Positions 26,540 to 35,157 of a stretch of DNA of 64,000 bases are shown here, one piece after another. The DNA is from Temperatibacter sp965603205. Its GTDB lineage: Bacteria > Pseudomonadota > Alphaproteobacteria > Sphingomonadales > Kordiimonadaceae. Below the pieces are notes generated by a model. That model made no database searches. It had not been told where the DNA came from and worked only from the letters and a program-made list of their open reading frames with translations. The stretch's first letter is position 1; the number at the start of each line of letters is the position of its first letter. The DNA is taken from positions 11,382 to 75,381 of the forward strand of contig CBFDCC010000013.1 in assembly GCA_965603205.1 (NCBI GenBank). The letters are read 5' to 3'. The position numbers were made by a program, and so were the translations under genes.

Positions 26540-27097
26540 CTATATATCTAGCGGGGATGTAGTGGTTTCACCATTACTTAACAGCAGGCCCTCACCAGAT
26601 GAAACGATGAATTTATCAGCTTGCCTCGTCGGGCCATCACGCAGGGCAATCATTCTATCCAGCCACGCAGCAACACCCGCGACACCATGCACAGCAGGCT
26701 TATCCATCACCCAAGCAGCAGAGTGAATATCTGCTAGTGCCACATTTGGACCTTGCAAAAAATCGCGGCCGTCATCCATTTGGCGCATCACAAGACCCAC
26801 TTGCGCCTTTAGCGTAGTCTCATCATTTTGCTCAAACATACGGTCTCGCCAGTGAGATAGCGCGATCGGCATACCCTTATTTCCATTTGGGAAAAAACTT
26901 GGGGTCGGTATATTTTCCTCTAATACCAGCAGACAAGCGGCTTCACCAAGGATAACTGTTTGATCCTGAACTAAAACGCAGGCTGCATCATGCTGATCAC
27001 ACAACCCGTCAGTTTGAACAAAGACAATACCCTTGACACCCAGCGCAATAGACATCGCATTACCTATCGCACTATTTTTAAAATCTAATTTCAACAC
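26540..27097 (-). CDS. Divergent GST-fold-like protein
   Basis: 185 aa, not a clear member of any family. Residues about 115-150 (NVALADIHSAAWVMDKP, then VAAWLDRMIALRDGP) look like the GST C-terminal helix bundle, and residues 1-65 resemble a thioredoxin-like GST N-domain without a catalytic Cys/Ser at its usual site. It would then be a non-enzymatic or novel-substrate GST-fold protein; this is inference. It follows fba on the same strand, beyond the fba terminator. Confidence 0.55.
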   Translation of the reverse strand: MLKLDFKNSAIGNAMSIALGVKGIVFVQTDGLCDQHDAACVLVQDQTVILGEAACLLVLEENIPTPSFFPNGNKGMPIALSHWRDRMFEQNDETTLKAQVGLVMRQMDDGRDFLQGPNVALADIHSAAWVMDKPAVHGVAGVAAWLDRMIALRDGPTRQADKFIVSSGEGLLLSNGETTTSPLDI

Positions 27098-27115
27098 GCT
27101 CGCTACCCCTTCATT

Positions 27116-27150
27116 AAAAAAGCCCCATCAGCATAACTGAAAGGGCTTTT
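27116..27150 (-). terminator. Terminator of fba
   Basis: AAAAGCCC (27118-27125) pairs with GGGCTTTT (27143-27150); on the minus strand the stem is followed by TTTTTT. Confidence 0.88.
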
Positions 27151-27175
27151 ATTTGTCTCGTTATAAATCCACCAC

Positions 27176-28234
27176 TTATTCAGCGATTGACTTACCTTTT
27201 GAACCTAGGTCTTCAAAGGCCTCAGTCAAGCGAGCAATCATGCCCTCTTCGCCTTTGCGCAACCATGCACGTGGGTCATATTTTTTCTTAAAAGGCTCGC
27301 CCGTCTCAGGGTGTACCTGCCACTTAAAGGCTTCTTGGTTCGCCAGTACAAACTCACCAACTGGCTGAGAGAAAGTGAACTGTGTGTCTGTGTCGATATT
27401 CATCTTGAATACGCCGTATGATACAGCCTCAGTGATTTTAGCTTTTTCTGAACCAGAACCACCGTGGAATACAAAATTAAGCTCATTTGCGGCAGTACCG
27501 CGCTCGGCCGTTAGCATTTCCTGTGACGCCTTTAGAATTTCAGGGCGTAGCTTAACATTTCCGGGCTTATAAACACCGTGTACGTTACCAAATGAGGCAG
27601 CAACCGTGAAATGACCCAGCGGGTTCAGCAGGTCGTAGGCTTTCAACACATCTTCGGGCTGTGTATATAGGCTTGGGTTATCAAAGCTATCAACTTCGCC
27701 ACCAACACCATCTTCTTCGCCGCCTGTGCAACCCAGTTCAATCTCTAGGCTCATGCCCAGCGGTGCCATCTTCTTTAAGAATTCAGCACTCGTTGCTAGG
27801 TTATCGTCGATATCTTCTTCTGATAAATCAAGCATATGCGATGTAAAGAGTGGCTTGCCTGTTAGCTCTTTATATTTACGGCCTTCTTCGATCATCGCGT
27901 CAACCCAAGGGACGAGTGGACGGTTCGCGTGATCAGTGTGAAGAATAACACAGATACCATAATGCTCGGCTAGCAAATGTACGTGCTGGGCTGCGGCAAC
28001 CGCGCCTAATACTTTTGCTTTAAAACCGTCTTCTATGCCTTTACCAGCATAGAATTGAGCGCCGCCGTTAGATAATTGGACGATCACATCTGACTTATTT
28101 TTGGCTGCTGCTTCCATCACGGCATTGATTGAGTTTGTACCCACAATGTTAACGGCAGGGAGCGCAAAGCCGTTATCTTTACAATTTTGAACAAGTTTAG
28201 CGTAATCTTCGCCGAATACGACACCAGGTTTCAT
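27176..28234 (-). CDS. fba: Class II fructose-bisphosphate aldolase
   Basis: Zinc-dependent class IIA aldolase, 352 aa: splits fructose-1,6-bisphosphate into dihydroxyacetone phosphate and glyceraldehyde 3-phosphate. Seen: N-terminal FALPAVNIVGTNSINAVMEA, the zinc-site HTDHANRPLVPWVD, ELGCTGGEEDGV, and FVFHGGSGS near the C-terminus. Works in glycolysis/gluconeogenesis. Upstream (28269-28326) lies a nested inverted repeat that could be a leader structure or operator. Confidence 0.96.
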   Translation of the reverse strand: MKPGVVFGEDYAKLVQNCKDNGFALPAVNIVGTNSINAVMEAAAKNKSDVIVQLSNGGAQFYAGKGIEDGFKAKVLGAVAAAQHVHLLAEHYGICVILHTDHANRPLVPWVDAMIEEGRKYKELTGKPLFTSHMLDLSEEDIDDNLATSAEFLKKMAPLGMSLEIELGCTGGEEDGVGGEVDSFDNPSLYTQPEDVLKAYDLLNPLGHFTVAASFGNVHGVYKPGNVKLRPEILKASQEMLTAERGTAANELNFVFHGGSGSEKAKITEAVSYGVFKMNIDTDTQFTFSQPVGEFVLANQEAFKWQVHPETGEPFKKKYDPRAWLRKGEEGMIARLTEAFEDLGSKGKSIAE

Positions 28235-28268
28235 CTGTGTTATCTTCCAGTTTTGGGGTCGGCGTTAA

Positions 28269-28326
28269 TTTGCATGCCTATAGTCTGAGGACCATCACAA
28301 AGTTTGTGAAACAGACAGCATGCAAA
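28269..28326. promoter_or_regulatory. Three nested inverted repeats upstream of fba
   Basis: TTTGCATGC (28269-28277) / GCATGCAAA (28318-28326); inside it GTCTG (28283-28287) / CAGAC (28312-28316); innermost TCACAAA-G-TTTGTGA (28295-28309). No T-run follows on either strand, so it is not a simple terminator. It starts 35 bp upstream of fba in the 300-bp gap to the methyltransferase gene. The rest of that gap shows no gene. Confidence 0.6.
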
Positions 28327-28534
28327 CAGGCAAGACCCGCGTTGACAAGGTTTAAGCATAAATAGCCGTATGGGGGCAAATACACAAGTGGAAATTGCTA
28401 TTTAATGCACGAAACGCATCATGATGACTAAACCAATGTTACCCCCATTATCACAGACTTGTTATTGGCCTAACCCCCACTGCTACGCCATGTTACATAT
28501 GAAATTAAGCAAATAAGTAAAAAAGGAAACAGCG

Positions 28535-29263
28535 ATGAATATTCAAAAAACCATATTAACAGGCCTAAAAACAACCATTCTGGCATCCACGATGCTAATG
28601 GCGATACCCGCAACAGCTGATAGCCATACTAACCCCGCTATTGAGGCCGCCATCATGAGCGCCAGCCGTAGCGACACAGACAAGGCCCGCGATGCCAGCC
28701 GTCATCCAGAAAAAGTTCTATCTTATATTGGCGTAAAATCAGGCGATACGGTCATCGACCTATTCTCTGGAAAGGGCTATTACGCTGATTTATTCTCATC
28801 CATAGTTGGTAATCACGGCAAGGTCTACACCGTGCGTTCACGCGCAGAGGCCGACCATATTGCATCAATGACAAATATGACAGCATCGGGCGAGACATTA
28901 ATGACGGATATTGAGGCTAAAGCCGATGTGGTTTTCACAGCGCTCAATTATCATGACCTAGTGAATTCAGATACGCTGGATAGATCAGCTTGGTTAAAAG
29001 CAGTAGCCGACCATATGAAACCGGGTGGCAGCTTTGTTATCATCGATCATAACGCGGCAGCGGGCAGTGGTGCAACGGCTACCAAAACGCTTCATAGAAT
29101 TGAAATGCAATTTGTTATTGATGAACTGCTGGGCCATGGCTTTACCCTAGATAGCCAAAGCGAGCTACTGCGCTCCACTACTGATGATCACACAAAGAAA
29201 GTATTCGACGCCTCAATCCGCGGCAAGACCGATCGCTTTTTACTGAGCTTTAAAAAGAAGTAA
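28535..29263 (+). CDS. Exported SAM-dependent methyltransferase-like protein
   Basis: 242 aa: signal peptide (hydrophobic 12-25, cleavage after ATA about 28), then a class I methyltransferase fold with the SAM-binding motif VIDLFSGKGYYADLF (about 73-87) and VYTVRSRAE. This corresponds to the predicted-methyltransferase group (COG4798) in which several members carry signal peptides. SAM is not known to be supplied to the periplasm, so the real role is open. AAAAAGGAAACAGCG before the ATG. Terminator at 29329-29358. Confidence 0.85.
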   Translation: MNIQKTILTGLKTTILASTMLMAIPATADSHTNPAIEAAIMSASRSDTDKARDASRHPEKVLSYIGVKSGDTVIDLFSGKGYYADLFSSIVGNHGKVYTVRSRAEADHIASMTNMTASGETLMTDIEAKADVVFTALNYHDLVNSDTLDRSAWLKAVADHMKPGGSFVIIDHNAAAGSGATATKTLHRIEMQFVIDELLGHGFTLDSQSELLRSTTDDHTKKVFDASIRGKTDRFLLSFKKK

Positions 29264-29328
29264 TATTTAACCTTAAAAACCGTTCGTACTGTGCTTGTCA
29301 AAGCATGAGCAGTATATAGTTACAAATA

Positions 29329-29358
29329 AGGCCAGTGTTATTATGCACTGGCCTTTAT
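29329..29358. terminator. Bidirectional terminator
   Basis: AAGGCCAGTG (to 29337/8) pairs with CACTGGCCTT (29346-29355) around TTATTATG, with TTTAT after it. It separates the methyltransferase gene from the converging metH operon. Confidence 0.88.
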
Positions 29359-29365
29359 CGTATTT

Positions 29366-31960
29366 TTAATCAGCGAGGTTAGGTCGCAGGTTCCTAGTGG
29401 CTTCATCAATCGACAGTCCACTACGTTTTGCGTAATCCTCTAGTTGGTCCTTACCGATTTTGCCAACACCGAAATATTTAGCCTTAGGATGCCCGAAATA
29501 GAAACCAGACACCGCCGCCGTTGGCAGCATAGCGTAACTATCAGTCAGTGTGATATCAGTTGCTTTTGTCGCACCTAGCAGATCAAACAGCTTAGTCTTC
29601 ATGCTGTGATCAGGACAGGCTGGATAGCCGGGCGCTGGGCGTATGCCTTGATAACGCTCTTTAATCAGGTCTTCGTTGCTAAGGCTTTCATCAGCGGCGT
29701 GACCCCAGAATTCAGTCCTGACACGTTGATGCATACGCTCTGCAAAGGCTTCGGCGAGGCGATCAGCCAGTGCCTTAAGCATGATCTCGCTATAATCATC
29801 ATGGGCAGCCTTGAACCGTTCCACATGTTCATCAATACCAATACCAGCCGTTACGGCAAAACCACCAATATAGTCGCCACTAGGCGCGATGAAATCAGCA
29901 AGACAATCATTTGCGCGACCTGCACGTTTACTCACCTGTTGGCGCAAACAATGTAGCGTGGTGTCATTATCATCAAGAATGATATCATCACCTTCAGCGT
30001 GGGCTGGCCAGAAACCAATCACAGCCTTAGCCGTTAACCATTTTTCATCAATGATCTGCTTTAGCATCGCTTTGGCGTCAGCAAATAGATTGCGCGCGCT
30101 CTCGCCGACAATCTTATCATCTAGAATCTTTGGATAAGTACCTGCAAGCTCCCACGTGCGGAAGAAAGGCGTCCAATCAATGGTTTCAGCTAGCTCAGCG
30201 AGTGAATAATCATCAAAGACCTTAGTACCCGTGAATGTAGGTTCAACCGGTGCAAACTCAAACTTCTCTTTATTGGCGCGTGCCTCAGCAAGCGATGCAA
30301 GGCGTTGACCTTTAGGATTAGCTAAACGCTTCTCGCGAATATCATCATACTCGGCTCTGATCTCGGCCTTATATTCATCAGCGTGACCTTCTACGCTCAG
30401 CAACTGCGATGCTACGCCTACAGCGCGTGAGGCATCGAGCACATAAACAACGGGACCTGAATAATTAGGGGCTATTTTTACCGCTGTATGGACCTTGGAT
30501 GTGGTCGCGCCGCCAATCATGATAGGTACATCAAGACCCACGCGTTCCATCTCAGCCCCCACCGTACACATCTCGTCGAGGGACGGTGTGATCAACCCTG
30601 ACAGACCAACAATATCAGCGTTATGATCTTTAGCAGCTTGGATAATAGTCGCCCAAGGCACCATCACGCCCAGATCAATAACTTCATAGTTATTACATTG
30701 CAGCACAACACCAACGATGTTTTTGCCAATGTCATGCACGTCACCTTTAACGGTGGCCATGACGATCTTACCCTTGGCAGATGCACCCTCTTCTTTTTCC
30801 GCATCAATGAACGGATTAAGATGATTAACCGCCTGTTTCATCACACGGGCAGATTTCACCACCTGCGGCAAGAACATCTCGCCAGAACCAAATAGATCGC
30901 CAACCACATTCATACCATCCATCAGTGGGCCTTCGATCACCTCAATAGGGCGATCAAGCTCTAGACGAGCCGCCTCGGCGTCCTCAACGATATAGTCTGT
31001 GATACCCTTCACCAATGCGTGTTCAATACGCTTGGCAACAGGTTGTTCACGCCATGACAGGTCTTCTTTGCGTTCTTTAGCCTTACCTTGGTAATCCCCT
31101 GCCACATCAAGCAGGCGCTCAGTCGCATCACTGCGGCGGTTTAGGATCACATCTTCAACCCGCTCGCGCAGGTCATCAGGGATATCACTATAAACCGTTA
31201 ACTGACCTGCGTTAACGATACCCATATCCATGCCAGCCTTAATAGCGTGATACAGGAACACACTGTGCATAGCCTCTCGCACAGGATTATTACCACGGAA
31301 AGAGAAACTGATATTAGAAACACCACCCGACACTTTACAATGTGGTAGCTTTTCTTTGATCATACGTGTGGCTTCGATAAAGTTGACGCCGTAGGGGTCA
31401 TGCTCTTCAATACCTGTCGCCACGGCAAATATATTAGGGTCAAAGATAATATCTTCTGGCGGGAAGCCAACTTCATTAACCAAAATATCATAAGACATCT
31501 TACAAATATCAAATTTGCGCTCAATAGTGTCTGCCTGCCCATCTTCATCAAAGGCCATAACAACCACAGCAGCACCGTAACGCAGTATCTTACGCGCCTG
31601 CTCAATAAAGGGCTCTTTGCCCTCTTTCATAGAGATTGAGTTAACAACCGCTTTACCCTGAATACATTTTAGCCCTGTCTCGATCACTGACCATTTTGAG
31701 CTATCCACCATGATCGGCACACGGGCGATATCTGGCTCGGACGCTATGAGCTTGAGGAATGTTTCCATCGCTTCTTCGGCGTCGAGCATGGCATCATCAA
31801 AGTTAATATCAATAATCTGTGCGCCACCTTCTACTTGGTCGCGAGCAATGGCTAAGGCTTCATCATACTGGCCTTCATAGATCAGTTTTTTGAACTTTGC
31901 GGAACCGGCAACGTTGGTACGTTCACCGACGTTAATAAATTGTGCTGTTGACTGACTCAT
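29366..31960 (-). CDS. metH: Methionine synthase, folate/cobalamin/activation part
   Basis: C-terminal part of cobalamin-dependent methionine synthase as a separate 864-aa protein. Domains in order: pterin (methyl-tetrahydrofolate) binding (about 5-270, with RTNVAGSAKFK), cobalamin cap (about 300-400), B12-binding Rossmann domain with the DVHDIG(K)N motif, and SAM-binding activation domain (about 560-864, RPAPGYPACPDH). The homocysteine-binding part is the next gene upstream, 8 bp away. Split metH is known from several alphaproteobacteria. Last gene of the operon. Confidence 0.96.
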   Translation of the reverse strand: MSQSTAQFINVGERTNVAGSAKFKKLIYEGQYDEALAIARDQVEGGAQIIDINFDDAMLDAEEAMETFLKLIASEPDIARVPIMVDSSKWSVIETGLKCIQGKAVVNSISMKEGKEPFIEQARKILRYGAAVVVMAFDEDGQADTIERKFDICKMSYDILVNEVGFPPEDIIFDPNIFAVATGIEEHDPYGVNFIEATRMIKEKLPHCKVSGGVSNISFSFRGNNPVREAMHSVFLYHAIKAGMDMGIVNAGQLTVYSDIPDDLRERVEDVILNRRSDATERLLDVAGDYQGKAKERKEDLSWREQPVAKRIEHALVKGITDYIVEDAEAARLELDRPIEVIEGPLMDGMNVVGDLFGSGEMFLPQVVKSARVMKQAVNHLNPFIDAEKEEGASAKGKIVMATVKGDVHDIGKNIVGVVLQCNNYEVIDLGVMVPWATIIQAAKDHNADIVGLSGLITPSLDEMCTVGAEMERVGLDVPIMIGGATTSKVHTAVKIAPNYSGPVVYVLDASRAVGVASQLLSVEGHADEYKAEIRAEYDDIREKRLANPKGQRLASLAEARANKEKFEFAPVEPTFTGTKVFDDYSLAELAETIDWTPFFRTWELAGTYPKILDDKIVGESARNLFADAKAMLKQIIDEKWLTAKAVIGFWPAHAEGDDIILDDNDTTLHCLRQQVSKRAGRANDCLADFIAPSGDYIGGFAVTAGIGIDEHVERFKAAHDDYSEIMLKALADRLAEAFAERMHQRVRTEFWGHAADESLSNEDLIKERYQGIRPAPGYPACPDHSMKTKLFDLLGATKATDITLTDSYAMLPTAAVSGFYFGHPKAKYFGVGKIGKDQLEDYAKRSGLSIDEATRNLRPNLAD

Positions 31961-31968
31961 GACGTTTT

Positions 31969-33042
31969 CTATTCCGCTGCATTAATAATTGTGATTGGCT
32001 CTAGGCCTGAAAGATGCATGGCAGGCTTCACCTCAGGGATGATACGTGGCTTAATACCTTCCACGGCTTTGACAATCGCTGCAATATGATCTGGCGTGGT
32101 GCCGCAGCAACCGCCTGTCATATTCAGCAGACCTTCCTCAGCCCATCCACGCAGATGCTCAGCAGTCATTTCTGGTGTTTCATCATATTCACCCATCTCG
32201 TTAGGCAATCCCGCATTAGGATAAACACAAACATTAGTATCGGCAATTTCTGCCAGCGCCACAGCGTGTGGCCGTAAATGCTCCGCGCCAAAAGCACAGT
32301 TAAGCCCTATGGAGAATGGCTTAGAGTGGCGAATACTATACCAAAATGCCTCAACCGTTTGACCCGACAAATTACGCCCTGACATATCCGTAACCGTGCC
32401 AGACATCATGATAGGCAGTTTAAAACCAAGTGCGTCAAAGGCATCTTCCGCAGCAAAGATAGCCGCCTTACTATTCAGCGTATCAAACACTGTCTCAATA
32501 AGGATAATATCAACACCGCCTTCAATCAATGCATCAATCTGCTCGCGGTAGGCGCCCTTGACTTGATCGAATGTCACCGAGCGATATCCAGGGTTATCAA
32601 CATCAGGTGACACCGAAAGCGATTGGTTCATTGGCCCGATTGATCCTGCCACAAAACGTGGTTTACTAGGGTCTTTGAGCGCATATTCATCGGCAACTTC
32701 GCGGGCGATGCGCGCAGCGGCTAGATTGATATCACGGGTGATCGCTTCGGCTTGATAATCGGCCTGTGATATTGTCGTGCTGTTAAAACTGTTAGTCTCA
32801 ATAATATCAGCGCCAGCATCTAAGAACATGCGGTGGATTTTTTTAATCACCTCAGGATAGCTAACAGACAAGATATCATTGTTGCCGCGTAGATCACACG
32901 GCCAGTCTTTATACTGTGCCCCACGAAAATCATCTTCAGTTAAACCTTCACGTTGCAACATGGTGCCCATAGCGCCATCTATTACAACGATGCGCTCGCT
33001 CACGGCAGCATAAAGCGCGTCTATTCTTTGGGATCTATTCAT
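31969..33042 (-). CDS. metH: Homocysteine S-methyltransferase part of split methionine synthase
   Basis: 357 aa, equal to the N-terminal homocysteine-binding TIM barrel of MetH. Zinc ligands appear as the Cys in GLNCAFGAEH and the paired Cys in GGCCGTTPDH. DGAMGTMLQ near the N-terminus is typical. It must act with the adjacent folate/cobalamin protein. The 8-bp gap and intact stop show a true two-gene arrangement, not a sequencing frameshift, since both ends look native (ribosome binding site before the second ATG is weak but present). Confidence 0.95.
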   Translation of the reverse strand: MNRSQRIDALYAAVSERIVVIDGAMGTMLQREGLTEDDFRGAQYKDWPCDLRGNNDILSVSYPEVIKKIHRMFLDAGADIIETNSFNSTTISQADYQAEAITRDINLAAARIAREVADEYALKDPSKPRFVAGSIGPMNQSLSVSPDVDNPGYRSVTFDQVKGAYREQIDALIEGGVDIILIETVFDTLNSKAAIFAAEDAFDALGFKLPIMMSGTVTDMSGRNLSGQTVEAFWYSIRHSKPFSIGLNCAFGAEHLRPHAVALAEIADTNVCVYPNAGLPNEMGEYDETPEMTAEHLRGWAEEGLLNMTGGCCGTTPDHIAAIVKAVEGIKPRIIPEVKPAMHLSGLEPITIINAAE

Positions 33043-33045
33043 GGT

Positions 33046-33960
33046 CTAAGCTTTCTGTGAAACTGGACGCTTGCCGAGCATATGACAGATAGCCATCGTC
33101 AGTTCAGAGCGATTAAGGGTATAAATATGGAAATCATTGACGCCGCCAGCATGTAGCTTTCGACATAATTCATTGGTAACAGAGGCTGCAATCAATTGGC
33201 GTGTTTGTGGATGATCGTCTAACCCTTCAAACAGATCACCCATCCACGCAGGAATAGATGTGCCGCATTTAGCCGCAAAGCCTTTAAGCGATTTAAAATT
33301 ACTCATGGGCAAAATACCGGGGATAATGGGTACATTGATACCAAAGCTGTGACAGTGATCAAGAAAACGAAAATATTGATCAGCCTCACAAAAGCTTTGA
33401 GTGATCGCCCTGCTGGCACCTGCATCAACTTTGCGTTTTAGATTATCTAGATCAGCCGCCAAATTTGGGCTGTCTGGGTGAATTTCGGGATAAGCGGCAA
33501 CAGATATATCAAAGTCACCTATCTTTTTAATACCCGCCACTAAATCAGCTGCATTGGTGTAGCCATCAGGGTGCGGTGTATATTTATCCTCGCCGTCAGG
33601 GGCGTCACCACGTAGCGCCACAATTTTGCGCACACCTATATCCCAATAATTTTGTACAATTTCATCAATCTCAGACTTTGACGCGCCAACACATGTCAGA
33701 TGCGCTGCTGGTTTCATGCTGGTTTCATCCAAAATACGTTTAACAGTATTATGGGTACGTTCACGGGTCGAGCCACCTGCACCATATGTAACAGATACAA
33801 AACTAGCCCCTAAACTCTCAAGTTTTTGAATGCTATTCCACAATGTTTCTTCCATTTTTTCTGAACTGGGCGGAAAAAACTCAAAAGAAATATTCACATC
33901 CTTAACAGGATCCGCGAACAATGATGGGGACATGCCCTTGATTAAATCAATCTTACTCAT
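33046..33960 (-). CDS. metF: 5,10-methylenetetrahydrofolate reductase
   Basis: Flavoprotein reducing methylene-THF to methyl-THF, the methyl donor for MetH. About 304 aa; seen: NISFEFFPPSSEKMEE, SVTYGAGGSTRERT, and ALRGDAPDG for FAD/folate binding. The frame extends to 33978, but GGAG seven bases before the ATG at 33960 and the start pattern fix 33960, one base after the stop of the regulator gene. Three bp separate it from metH-N. Confidence 0.96.
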   Translation of the reverse strand: MSKIDLIKGMSPSLFADPVKDVNISFEFFPPSSEKMEETLWNSIQKLESLGASFVSVTYGAGGSTRERTHNTVKRILDETSMKPAAHLTCVGASKSEIDEIVQNYWDIGVRKIVALRGDAPDGEDKYTPHPDGYTNAADLVAGIKKIGDFDISVAAYPEIHPDSPNLAADLDNLKRKVDAGASRAITQSFCEADQYFRFLDHCHSFGINVPIIPGILPMSNFKSLKGFAAKCGTSIPAWMGDLFEGLDDHPQTRQLIAASVTNELCRKLHAGGVNDFHIYTLNRSELTMAICHMLGKRPVSQKA

Positions 33961-33961
33961 C

Positions 33962-34906
33962 TTAAAACTCCAAACCACGCGTTGGCGTCTTTACCAGTCG
34001 CCATACGGTTACTTTTAACACATCACCCTCAAGATGACGTACATCTTCTACTTCTAGGCCTGTTGATTTTGCCCATCCTGCAACTTCTGCTTCGCCAAAA
34101 CCAAGACGGCGGTGTGCGTGATCATCGCGTAAATATTCAAGATCATGAGGCGCAAAATCAGCGATGAGGACGGCACCGCCATCTTTTAACACTTTAGCTG
34201 TTTCTCTAATTGCTTGTAATGGCTCGTCGCTGAAATGTAGGACCTGATGAAAAATGACAAGGTCCTGACTGGCCTTGTCAACGGGCAATGTATACATATC
34301 GCCTTGACGTAACTTACAGTCAATATTTTTAGCGCTCAGGCTTTCCTGTGCTACCGACAGCATCTCACGTGATAGATCAATACCAAGAGCCTCATCGGCA
34401 ACACCATGAAATAGCTCTATCATCCGACCTGTGCCTGTGCCCACATCAAGAATGGATGCCTTACGCTCTGGACCTGCCATAGCAAGCAAAGCATCCTCAA
34501 CAACATTCTCATCAACATACAGCGATCTAATGCCGTCCCATTTATCGGCATTCTCTCGGAAATACGACTGTGCTATCTCTGCGCGTTCTGCCCTAATGGT
34601 TTCCAAACGGCTTAGATCACGATCGAAATCATCCGCATCACCATTAATATATTTAAGTAGATCATTAACGATTTGACGATGGGTGCCACTATCAACAAGG
34701 CGGTAAAAAACCCATGTACCTTCCCTAAAGCGCGACAAGATGCCAGCCTCTACCATTAATTTTAAATGCCGTGATACCCGTGGTTGGCTTTGACGCAAGA
34801 TTTGCACTAATTCACTAACCGTCAGTTCGCCATGCCCCAACAAGCCTAATATGCGCAAGCGTGTGGTCTCGCCGGCTGCTTTTAGAACTGATAATATAAC
34901 ATCCAT
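33962..34906 (-). CDS. ArsR-family regulator fused to a SAM-dependent methyltransferase domain
   Basis: About 314 aa. N-terminal ArsR winged helix (residues 1-95, with ELVQILRQSQPRVSRHLKLM) and a C-terminal class I methyltransferase domain (about 130-270, with ILDVGTGTGRMIELF). It heads the metF-metH operon. ArsR-type regulators of methionine and S-adenosylhomocysteine metabolism, for example SahR, are known; a SAM-binding domain on such a regulator suggests direct sensing of SAM/SAH, which is inference. The frame opens at 34948; ATG at 34906 fits the fold better. A perfect dyad lies 56 bp upstream. Confidence 0.9.
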   Translation of the reverse strand: MDVILSVLKAAGETTRLRILGLLGHGELTVSELVQILRQSQPRVSRHLKLMVEAGILSRFREGTWVFYRLVDSGTHRQIVNDLLKYINGDADDFDRDLSRLETIRAERAEIAQSYFRENADKWDGIRSLYVDENVVEDALLAMAGPERKASILDVGTGTGRMIELFHGVADEALGIDLSREMLSVAQESLSAKNIDCKLRQGDMYTLPVDKASQDLVIFHQVLHFSDEPLQAIRETAKVLKDGGAVLIADFAPHDLEYLRDDHAHRRLGFGEAEVAGWAKSTGLEVEDVRHLEGDVLKVTVWRLVKTPTRGLEF

Positions 34907-34961
34907 TTTTATTGCCCATATTAAGAATAGCGCAGAATCACACGGCACCTTGCGATTAAGG

Positions 34962-34981
34962 ATATAAACATATCTTTATAT
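34962..34981. promoter_or_regulatory. Perfect 20-bp dyad, probable operator of the methionine operon
   Basis: ATATAAA (34962-34968), CATATC, TTTATAT (34975-34981): seven-base arms around a six-base centre. Size and AT-rich symmetry fit ArsR-family operators. It lies between the regulator start and the divergent mlaA gene. Confidence 0.65.
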
Positions 34982-35157
34982 ATAGTAAAGAAAAGATTTG
35001 TTTTTCGGGGAATAAGTATATTCATCATTATGAATAACTAATCTGCTACTTTACTTTTCTTTAGTTGTTTTAGGCTATATATTCGTCTATTTAGCGTATT
35101 TAATTATTTAGTAACATTAAAACTAAGATAACTATTGGTAAATATAACTTGGACAGC

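Noticed and set aside
28343..28370. TTGACA at the fba-methyltransferase gap as a promoter
   Set aside because: No matching -10 hexamer at 16-18 bp on the plus strand.
31960..31969. Possible frameshift that would join the two metH genes into one
   Set aside because: The upstream gene ends in a proper stop and the second starts with its own Met at the domain border; split metH with the same border is known in alphaproteobacteria.
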